From Savagea sp. (lineage in GTDB: Bacteria; Bacillota; Bacilli; Bacillales_A; Planococcaceae), in assembly GCA_030152265.1 (NCBI GenBank), contig JASLHQ010000221.1, forward strand, positions 1 through 10,972: a DNA stretch of 10,972 nucleotides. Reading direction: 5' to 3'. Shown here piece by piece: positions 6,847 through 10,972 of this stretch. Each line of letters begins with the position of its first letter. Within the stretch, counting starts at the first letter, position 1. The position numbers and the translations under genes were made by a program. The notes under the pieces are model-generated. The model was not told where the DNA came from. It saw only the letters and a list, made by a program, of their open reading frames with translations, and did no database searches.

Positions 6847-7389
6847 ATGGATATTGAAAAGCAATGGTATGTCGTACACACTTACTCAGGGTATGAAAAT
6901 AAAGTGAAAGCGAACCTTGAGAAACGTGTCGAAACGATGGGTATGCAAGATAAAATTTTCCGCGTTATCGTACCGGAAGAGGAAGAAGTAGATATTAAAG
7001 ACGGCAAGAAAAAAACAGTGATGCGCAAAACATTCCCAGGATATGTGCTCGTTGAGCTGATCATGACCGACGATTCTTGGTATGTCGTTCGTAACACACC
7101 AGGAGTAACTGGATTTATCGGTTCTTCAGGTGGAGGAGCGAAGCCGACACCATTATTGCCGGAAGAAGTCGACTTTATCTTGAAGAAGATGGGTGTCAAT
7201 GAGCGCCGTGTCGATATCGATTATGAAGTGGGCGAACTAGTTGAAGTAATCGAAGGGCCATTCGCAGGCTTCCAAGGCAAGATTGAAGAAATCGATTTAG
7301 AGAAAGATAAAATTAAAGTGAGTGTCGATATGTTCGGTCGAGAAACGAATATGGAACTCGATTATGAACAAATTGAAAAAGTTTTATAA
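6847..7389 (+). CDS. nusG: Transcription elongation/termination factor NusG
   Basis: Binds the clamp of RNA polymerase and modulates pausing, Rho action and coupling to translation. The product is 180 aa. The NGN domain spans about 6-115, with QWYVVHTYSGYENKV, FPGYVLVE (63-70) and RNTPGVTGF (82-90). The C-terminal KOW domain runs from about 127 to 178 (VEVIEGPFAGFQGKI). The N-terminus has two more residues than B. subtilis NusG (MDIEKQW against MEKNW). No in-frame start exists nearer the GGAGG at 6817-6821, so the ATG at 6847 stands despite its unusual spacing. The gene lies after the secE terminator and before an independent rplK promoter. Confidence 0.97.
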   Translation: MDIEKQWYVVHTYSGYENKVKANLEKRVETMGMQDKIFRVIVPEEEEVDIKDGKKKTVMRKTFPGYVLVELIMTDDSWYVVRNTPGVTGFIGSSGGGAKPTPLLPEEVDFILKKMGVNERRVDIDYEVGELVEVIEGPFAGFQGKIEEIDLEKDKIKVSVDMFGRETNMELDYEQIEKVL

Positions 7390-7397
7390 AAAAGAAC

Positions 7398-7426
7398 TTG
7401 AATTAATTCCGGATTGATGGTATCAT
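7398..7426 (+). promoter_or_regulatory. Sigma-A promoter for rplK-rplA
   Basis: TTGAAT (7398-7403), a 17-bp spacer and TATCAT (7421-7426), with TG at 7418-7419 giving an extended -10. Transcription should start near 7433, leaving a leader of about 90 nt before rplK. No terminator is seen between nusG and this promoter. Confidence 0.75.
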
Positions 7427-7439
7427 TTCAAAGGTCACA

Positions 7440-7459
7440 CTGTTCTCCAAGGAGGACAG
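7440..7459 (+). promoter_or_regulatory. 5' leader hairpin of the rplK transcript
   Basis: CTGTTCTCC (7440-7448) pairs with GGAGGACAG (7451-7459), nine base pairs with one G·U and a tight turn. No T tract follows, so it is not a terminator. It would lie at or near the 5' end of the rplK mRNA, where such hairpins often protect against decay. It also buries an AAGGAGG decoy similar to the real rplK Shine-Dalgarno. Confidence 0.6.
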
Positions 7460-7465
7460 CGACAA

Positions 7466-7499
7466 GATGAGTGGGAGGGGCAACCCAATTTACCACATC
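7466..7499 (+). promoter_or_regulatory. Ribosomal protein L1 autoregulatory mRNA site (23S mimic)
   Basis: The outer helix is GAT/ATC (7466-7468, 7497-7499), with GA bulged at 7469-7470, then GTGG/CCAC (7471-7474, 7493-7496). An asymmetric loop of GAG (7475-7477) opposite AATTTA (7487-7492) follows, then GGG/CCC (7478-7480, 7484-7486) closed by CAA. This GTGG-GAG versus A-rich-CCAC arrangement resembles the L1-binding helix of 23S rRNA (GUGG-GAG versus AAAUA-CCAC). Excess L1 is known to repress the L11-L1 operon through such a site. It ends 24 nt before the rplK GTG, close to the Shine-Dalgarno. The identification is by structure and position. Confidence 0.8.
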
Positions 7500-7523
7500 A
7501 CGGACTTTAAGGAGGTGTGTCTC

Positions 7524-7949
7524 GTGGCTAAAAAAGTAAGCAAAATTGTAAAATTACAAATTCCTGCAGCGAAAGCAAACCCAGCTCCACCAGTAGGACC
7601 GGCTTTAGGTCAAGCAGGTGTTAACATCATGGGATTCTGTAAGGAGTTCAACGCTCGTACAGCAGAACAAGCAGGATTAATCATCCCTGTAGAAATTACT
7701 GTATTTGAAGACCGTTCATTTACGTTCATTACAAAAACTCCACCAGCAGCGGTGTTGTTAAAAAAAGCAGCTAAAATTGATAAAGGTTCAGGTGAGCCTA
7801 ACAAGAAAAAAGTTGCTACAGTTAAACGTGATCAAGTACGTGAAATCGCAGAGTCTAAGATGGAAGACTTGAACGCTGCATCAGTTGAAGCAGCAATGGC
7901 AATGGTTGAAGGTACTGCTCGCAGTATGGGAATCACTGTCGAAGATTAA
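7524..7949 (+). CDS. rplK: 50S ribosomal protein L11
   Basis: Protein of the GTPase-associated centre at the base of the L7/L12 stalk. It contacts elongation factors and RelA and is the target region of thiostrepton. The product is 141 aa, the same as B. subtilis. The N-terminal domain carries the proline-rich PAAKANPAPPVGPALGQAGVNIMGF, and the C-terminal domain binds 23S rRNA, ending GTARSMGITVED. The start is the GTG at 7524, with AAGGAGGTG (7509-7517) 6 nt upstream. An in-frame ATG at 7467 would add 19 residues, but it lies inside the L1-binding structure and the added sequence is not L11-like. The gene is the first of the rplK-rplA unit. Confidence 0.97.
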   Translation: MAKKVSKIVKLQIPAAKANPAPPVGPALGQAGVNIMGFCKEFNARTAEQAGLIIPVEITVFEDRSFTFITKTPPAAVLLKKAAKIDKGSGEPNKKKVATVKRDQVREIAESKMEDLNAASVEAAMAMVEGTARSMGITVED

Positions 7950-7973
7950 TCACGACTCTCGTTTCGTTGTTGG

Positions 7974-8005
7974 AGGTTGCGGCTGTTCCTATGAACGCGC
8001 AACCT
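7974..8005 (+). promoter_or_regulatory. Hairpin in the rplK-rplA spacer
   Basis: AGGTTGCG (7974-7981) pairs perfectly with CGCAACCT (7998-8005), with a 16-nt loop. The short TTTATT after it is a poor T tract, so it is more likely an mRNA stability or processing element than a strong terminator. It occupies the first half of the 108-nt spacer. Confidence 0.5.
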
Positions 8006-8011
8006 TTATTC

Positions 8012-8039
8012 GTGGGAGGTCAAATTCCGTTAAAACCAC
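8012..8039 (+). promoter_or_regulatory. Second L1-site-like motif ahead of rplA
   Basis: GTGG (8012-8015) followed by GAG (8016-8018) faces TTAAAA-CCAC (8030-8039). The same GTGG-GAG versus A-rich-CCAC layout occurs in the leader site at 7466-7499. The inner helix is weak here, at most two G-C pairs, and a competing GGAG/TTCC pairing is possible. It ends just before the rplA Shine-Dalgarno (8044-8050). It may be a secondary L1 target or a chance match. Confidence 0.35.
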
Positions 8040-8057
8040 AATAGAGGAGGATATAAA

Positions 8058-8762
8058 ATGGCTAAAAGAGGTAAAAAATTCGTAGAAGCACAAAAGTTAG
8101 TGGACAAAACACAAACTTACGAATATAAAGAAGCGATTGAACTCGCTAAAAAAACGAGCACAACAAACTTTGACGCTACAGTTGAAGTTGCATTCCGTTT
8201 AGGAATCGATACTCGTAAAAACGATCAGCAAATCCGTGGAGCAGTAGTACTTCCGAACGGAACTGGTAAAACACAAAAAGTATTAGTATTCGCTAAAGGT
8301 GAAAAGCTCAAAGAAGCAGAAGCTGCTGGAGCAGATTACGTAGGCGATGCAGAATATATTACAAAAATCCAACAAGGATGGTTCGACTTCGACGTTATCG
8401 TTGCGACACCGGACATGATGGGTGAAGTTGGTAAAATCGGTCGCGTACTCGGACCAAAAGGTTTAATGCCAAACCCTAAAACAGGAACAGTTACATTTGA
8501 TGTAGCGAAAGCTGTTGAAGAAATTAAAGCGGGTAAAGTTGAATACCGTGCTGACAAAGCAGGTATCGTTCACGCGCCAATCGGGAAAGCATCATTCGAC
8601 GCTGAAAAATTAGCTGAAAACTTCGAAACAATTTTCGATGTGATCTTAAAAGCTAAACCAGCTTCAGCGAAAGGTACTTTCATGAAGAGCGTTTACGTAA
8701 CAACTACGATGGGTCCTGCAGTAAAAATCGATCCATTATCAGCTGTTTCTAAAGCAAAATAA
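8058..8762 (+). CDS. rplA: 50S ribosomal protein L1
   Basis: Forms the mobile L1 stalk that guides deacylated tRNA out of the E site, and represses its own operon by binding the leader mRNA. The product is 234 aa (B. subtilis 232). Domain I is the N- and C-terminal parts and domain II is the central insertion. The L1 signature GRVLGPKGLMPNPKTGTV lies at about 128-145. GAGGAGG (8044-8050) is 7 nt upstream of the ATG. It lies 108 nt after rplK with no recognisable promoter between, so they are probably co-transcribed. The rplJ promoter starts 4 nt after its stop codon. Confidence 0.97.
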   Translation: MAKRGKKFVEAQKLVDKTQTYEYKEAIELAKKTSTTNFDATVEVAFRLGIDTRKNDQQIRGAVVLPNGTGKTQKVLVFAKGEKLKEAEAAGADYVGDAEYITKIQQGWFDFDVIVATPDMMGEVGKIGRVLGPKGLMPNPKTGTVTFDVAKAVEEIKAGKVEYRADKAGIVHAPIGKASFDAEKLAENFETIFDVILKAKPASAKGTFMKSVYVTTTMGPAVKIDPLSAVSKAK

Positions 8763-8765
8763 TTA

Positions 8766-8794
8766 TTGACATGGGAAATTGTACGTGGTATGAT
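8766..8794 (+). promoter_or_regulatory. Strong sigma-A promoter for rplJ-rplL
   Basis: A perfect TTGACA (8766-8771), a 17-bp spacer and TATGAT (8789-8794, 5 of 6), with TG at 8786-8787 as an extended -10. Transcription should start near 8801, just upstream of the L10 leader. The element is embedded in a perfect inverted repeat (8770-8802). Confidence 0.85.
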
Positions 8795-8802
8795 TTCCCA
8801 TG
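8770..8802 (+). repeat. Perfect 10-bp inverted repeat across the rplJ promoter
   Basis: CATGGGAAAT (8770-8779) and ATTTCCCATG (8793-8802) are perfect inverted copies separated by 13 bp. The left arm starts in the last two bases of the -35 and the right arm overlaps the end of the -10 and the expected start site. As DNA it could be an operator. In RNA read through from rplA it would form a hairpin without a T tract. Confidence 0.85.
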
Positions 8803-8820
8803 GTTAATTGAATAAACATT

Positions 8821-8931
8821 TGTACCGAAGACAGTAGGGGTGTCGAACACATAAAAATCCTACCGAGGACAAAGACGTTTTTAAAACGACTTTAACGCCC
8901 TCGTGTCTTCCGATAGATATCGAGGGCTTTT
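8821..8931 (+). ncRNA. Ribosomal protein L10 leader (rplJL attenuator)
   Basis: The typical Firmicutes L10 leader core ACCGAAGACAGTAGG ... CCTACCGAGGACA is present. A hairpin GTAGG/CCTAC (8834-8838, 8859-8863) is topped by GTGT/ACAC (8840-8843, 8847-8850). A further hairpin AAAG-A-CGTTT/AAACG-A-CTTT spans 8871-8893. GAAGACA (8827-8833) plus CGAGG (8864-8868) can pair with the contiguous CCTCG-TGTCTTC (8899-8910). That forms a 12-bp antiterminator that consumes the 5' arm of the terminator. By the mechanism described in B. subtilis, binding of L10(L12)4 should favour the terminator and switch rplJ-rplL off. The exact competing pairings are my inference. Confidence 0.9.
8897..8931 (+). terminator. 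Attenuator terminator of the L10 leader
   Basis: GCCCTCG (8897-8903) pairs perfectly with CGAGGGC (8921-8927), a 7-bp GC-rich stem with a 17-nt loop, followed by TTTTCT. It ends 47 nt before rplJ. The short T tract suits a regulated rather than absolute terminator. Confidence 0.8.
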
Positions 8932-8978
8932 CTATATCGGTATGAGTGACTGAACTTTCAACGTAGGAGGTGTCACGA

Positions 8979-9482
8979 ATGAGCAAAATTTTACAAGCTA
9001 AACAAGCAGTAGTTCAAGAGATTACTGACAAAATGAAAGAATCAGCAGCGTTTATCGTTGTTGACTACCGTGGTCTTTCAGTTGCACAGGCTACTGAATT
9101 ACGTAAGCAATTACGTGAAGCAGGAGTTGACATGACAGTTTACAAAAACACAATGTCACGTCGCGCAGCAGAATCTTTAGGCTTCGAAGCGTTAAACGAG
9201 TTCTTAACAGGACCGAACGCGATCGCTTTCTCAACTGAAGATGTTATCGCACCTGCAAAAGTGTTAAACAACTTCGCAAAAGAAAACGAACAATTAGAAA
9301 TTAAAGCAGGTATCATCGAAGGAAACTTAGTTTCAGTTGATGAAATTAAAGCGTTGGCAGAACTTCCATCACGCGAAGGACTCCTTTCTATGCTTTTATC
9401 TGTACTTCAAGCGCCAATGCGCAACTTTGCACTCGCTACAAAAGCAGTTGCAGACCAAAAAGGCGAAGAAGAGGGAGCTTAA
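8979..9482 (+). CDS. rplJ: 50S ribosomal protein L10
   Basis: Base of the ribosomal stalk. It anchors two L7/L12 dimers through its C-terminal helix and binds 23S rRNA beside L11. As L10(L12)4 it also represses its own operon. The product is 167 aa (B. subtilis 166). The N-terminal RNA-binding domain includes VVDYRGLSVAQATELRKQLR and VYKNTMSRRA. The C-terminal L12-binding helix runs from about residue 132. AGGAGGTG (8965-8972) is 6 nt before the ATG at 8979. An in-frame GTG at 8970 lies inside the Shine-Dalgarno and is not the start. The L10 leader lies upstream and rplL follows after 68 nt. Confidence 0.97.
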   Translation: MSKILQAKQAVVQEITDKMKESAAFIVVDYRGLSVAQATELRKQLREAGVDMTVYKNTMSRRAAESLGFEALNEFLTGPNAIAFSTEDVIAPAKVLNNFAKENEQLEIKAGIIEGNLVSVDEIKALAELPSREGLLSMLLSVLQAPMRNFALATKAVADQKGEEEGA

Positions 9483-9550
9483 TTCCCGAGTGGCTTAACG
9501 TAGCTTAAAAACGTAAAAAAAGAAACCTTAAAATATAGGAGGAAATTATA

Positions 9551-9913
9551 ATGACTATCGAGCAAATTTTAGACGCTATTAAAGAAATGACAGTTCTCGA
9601 GTTAAACGATCTCGTTAAAGCAATCGAAGAAGAATTTGGAGTAACAGCAGCAGCACCAGTTGCAGTTGCAGCAGCAGGTGGAGAAGCAGGCGGAGCTGAG
9701 CAATCAGAATTCGATGTTATCCTTGCGGAAGCAGGAGCTCAAAAAATCAAAGTTATCAAAGCTGTTCGTGAAATTACAGGCCTCGGCTTGAAAGAAGCGA
9801 AAGAAGTAGTTGACAACGCACCGAAAGCAGTTAAAGAAGGCGTTGCTAAAGAAGAAGCTGAAGAAATGAAAGCTAAACTTGAAGAAGTTGGCGCAGTAAT
9901 CGAACTTAAATAA
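9551..9913 (+). CDS. rplL: 50S ribosomal protein L7/L12
   Basis: Multi-copy stalk protein that recruits and stimulates translational GTPases. The product is 120 aa (B. subtilis 123). The N-terminal dimerisation and L10-binding helices span about 1-33 and contain VLELNDLVKAIEEEFGV. A flexible Ala/Gly-rich hinge covers about 34-53. The C-terminal factor-binding domain carries KIKVIKAVREITGLGLKEAK (about 71-90). AGGAGG (9537-9542) is 8 nt before the ATG. The 68-nt gap after rplJ is A-rich with no clear promoter or terminator, so expression depends on the L10-leader transcript. A strong terminator follows. Confidence 0.98.
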   Translation: MTIEQILDAIKEMTVLELNDLVKAIEEEFGVTAAAPVAVAAAGGEAGGAEQSEFDVILAEAGAQKIKVIKAVREITGLGLKEAKEVVDNAPKAVKEGVAKEEAEEMKAKLEEVGAVIELK

Positions 9914-9926
9914 TTCTTCAGAACTC

Positions 9927-9955
9927 AAAAAGCCCGTCCATGACGGGCTTTTTTT
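9927..9955 (+). terminator. Strong intrinsic terminator after rplL
   Basis: AAAAAGCCCGTC (9927-9938) pairs perfectly with GACGGGCTTTTT (9942-9953) around a CAT loop. Seven T residues run from 9949 to 9955. It begins 14 nt after the rplL stop and should separate rplJL from rpoB transcription. Confidence 0.93.
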
Positions 9956-9981
9956 AATCTAGGAATTGACGTTGCATATAA

Positions 9982-10010
9982 TTGACGAATGTCAAGTGTT
10001 ATGATAACAT
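9982..10010 (+). promoter_or_regulatory. Putative sigma-A promoter for rpoB (P1)
   Basis: TTGACG (9982-9987), a 17-bp spacer and TAACAT (10005-10010), with TG at 10002-10003 as an extended -10. An overlapping alternative is the extended -10 TGT-TATGAT (9997-10005), which lacks a good -35. The -10 region forms a short palindrome GTTAT-G-ATAAC (9998-10008). The strong terminator just upstream makes a promoter here very likely, although the exact -10 is uncertain. Confidence 0.6.
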
Positions 10011-10033
10011 TGATAAATGCAAAATAAATTATA

Positions 10034-10063
10034 TTGCACGATTATGCCTATTTTACTTATAGT
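10034..10063 (+). promoter_or_regulatory. Possible second rpoB promoter (P2)
   Basis: TTGCAC (10034-10039), an 18-bp spacer and TATAGT (10058-10063, 5 of 6). It is weaker than P1 and the region is AT-rich, so this may be a chance match. An AT-rich hairpin TGCAA-A-ATA/TAT-A-TTGCA (10018-10038) overlaps its -35. Confidence 0.3.
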
Positions 10064-10088
10064 CACTGAATGTATACGTAGTTAAATC

Positions 10089-10130
10089 GAAAATGAGCTC
10101 TTGCAAGAACTCGTTTTCTTTTTGTTTTTT
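10089..10130 (+). terminator. Terminator/attenuator in the rpoB leader
   Basis: GAAAATGAGCTC (10089-10100) pairs with GAACTCGTTTTC (10107-10118), a 12-bp stem with one G·U and one C-A mismatch and a TTGCAA loop. It is followed by TTTTTGTTTTTT (10119-10130). It lies downstream of the putative rpoB promoters and 63 nt before the rpoB start, so rpoB-rpoC transcription must read through it. I could not find a clear antiterminator partner or a known leader motif. Confidence 0.75.
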
Positions 10131-10193
10131 CGTTATCATACACCATTTTATTGATAAACGGAAGAACTAATATTGTTTTGAGGGGTGAAAGAG

Positions 10194-10972
10194 TTGACAG
10201 GTCATTTAGTACAGTACGGTCAACACCGTCAGCGTAGAAGTTATGCTCGAATTCAAGAGGTTTTAGATTTACCGAACTTAATTGAAATTCAAACAGCTTC
10301 ATACGAATGGTTCTTAGAGGAAGGATTGCGTGAAATGTTTCGCGATATTTCTCCAATCGAAGACTTCACTGGCAATCTTTCGTTAGAGTTTGTCGACTAC
10401 AAATTAGGAGAACCGAAATATCCAGTCGATGAATCGAAAGAGCGAGATGTTACTTTTGCGGCTCCGCTTCGCGTGAAAGTTCGCTTGCACAACAAAGAAA
10501 CAGAAGAAGTGAAAGAGCAAGAGGTGTTCATGGGTGATTTCCCACTCATGACTGAAAATGGAACGTTCATCATCAATGGAGCAGAGCGTGTTATCGTATC
10601 TCAGCTCGTGCGTTCACCGAGCGTTTACTTCAATGATAAGACAGACAAAAACGGTAAACGCGGATTCGGTGCAACAGTTATTCCGAACCGTGGTGCTTGG
10701 TTAGAATACGAAACAGATGCGAAAGACATTATCCATGTTCGCATCGATCGTACGCGAAAATTACCAATTACCGTACTTTTACGTGCGCTTGGGTTTTCAG
10801 CAGACCAAGAAATTATCGAACTTATTGGAGACAATGAGTTTTTACGTAACACTTTAGAAAAAGATAACACAGAAAGCTCTGAAAAAGCATTGCTTGAAAT
10901 TTATGAGCGTCTTCGCCCTGGTGAACCACCTACATTAGACAGTGCGAAAAATTTAATTTATTCACGTTTCTT
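10194..10972 (+). CDS. rpoB: RNA polymerase beta subunit, 5' part (runs off the window)
   Basis: Catalytic beta subunit of RNA polymerase. About 259 codons are present, with no stop before the window end. The start is a TTG at 10194, giving MTGHLVQYGQHRQRRSYARI, which aligns with the TTG-started B. subtilis RpoB. AGGGGTGA (10181-10188) is 5 nt upstream. The visible part covers the N-terminal region and protrusion, with EIQTASYEWFLEEGLREMF, DISPIEDFTGNLSLEF, INGAERVIVSQLVRSPSVYF and RKLPITVLLRALGF all typical of Bacillales. The rifampicin-resistance region and active-site residues lie beyond the window. It follows rplL by 280 nt with no gene between. Confidence 0.98.
   Translation, partial: MTGHLVQYGQHRQRRSYARIQEVLDLPNLIEIQTASYEWFLEEGLREMFRDISPIEDFTGNLSLEFVDYKLGEPKYPVDESKERDVTFAAPLRVKVRLHNKETEEVKEQEVFMGDFPLMTENGTFIINGAERVIVSQLVRSPSVYFNDKTDKNGKRGFGATVIPNRGAWLEYETDAKDIIHVRIDRTRKLPITVLLRALGFSADQEIIELIGDNEFLRNTLEKDNTESSEKALLEIYERLRPGEPPTLDSAKNLIYSRF

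Noticed and set aside
7885..8085. Plus-strand frame of 66 codons bridging rplK and rplA
   Set aside because: Overlaps both ribosomal genes out of frame, lacks a Shine-Dalgarno, and the spacer is better explained by RNA hairpins.
8804..8986. Minus-strand frame over the L10 leader
   Set aside because: Coincides with the conserved L10 leader RNA and its terminator, with no ribosome-binding site.
10063..10356. Minus-strand frame of 97 codons over the rpoB leader and start
   Set aside because: Runs antisense through the rpoB start and leader terminator. Nothing suggests a real protein.
1..10972. Mobile elements, CRISPR arrays, tRNA or rRNA genes, or a novel defence-type system
   Set aside because: All coding space is filled by conserved housekeeping genes in their standard order, and no transposase, spaced repeats or cloverleaf sequences were seen.

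Overview
This window is a chromosomal housekeeping segment from a Gram-positive bacterium of the order Bacillales. The gene order gltX–cysE–cysS–mrnC–rlmB–rae1–sigH–rpmGB–secE–nusG–rplK–rplA–rplJ–rplL–rpoB matches the corresponding Bacillus subtilis region. The proteins resemble their B. subtilis counterparts along their length. Ribosome-binding sites are strong GGAGG types, and rpoB starts with TTG as it does in B. subtilis. All genes lie on the + strand and base composition looks uniform and moderately AT-rich. I see no mobile element, tRNA, rRNA or CRISPR array. I do not assign a genus.

Layout. (1) 1–5650: gltX has its own promoter. A cysteine-type T-box leader follows, then cysE, cysS, mrnC (Mini-III RNase), rlmB and rae1, packed with junctions that touch or overlap. 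This block covers Glu and Cys tRNA charging, the first step of cysteine synthesis, 23S rRNA processing and methylation, and ribosome-associated mRNA cleavage. (2) 5669–6265: sigH, the early stationary-phase sigma factor. (3) 6285–7389: a near-consensus promoter drives rpmGB, secE and nusG. An intrinsic terminator between secE and nusG probably lowers nusG transcription. (4) 7398–8762: a promoter and a leader carrying a mimic of the ribosomal protein L1 binding site precede rplK and rplA. (5) 8766–9955: a promoter, an L10-leader attenuator, rplJ, rplL and a strong terminator. (6) 9956–10972: a promoter region, a second terminator in the leader, and the 5' part of rpoB, which runs off the window.

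Together these genes supply the translation and transcription machinery. Several RNA devices let products control their own synthesis: the T-box senses uncharged tRNA-Cys, L1 is predicted to repress rplKA, and L10(L12)4 is predicted to attenuate rplJL. The rpoB leader terminator is a further candidate control point.

I found no previously undescribed multi-gene system. The points most worth a second look are non-coding: the absence of the ybxB/rsmC-type gene between rplL and rpoB, the terminator in the rpoB leader, a perfect 10-bp inverted repeat across the rplJ promoter, a second L1-site-like motif before rplA, and a nusG start codon 25 nt from its only good Shine-Dalgarno sequence.
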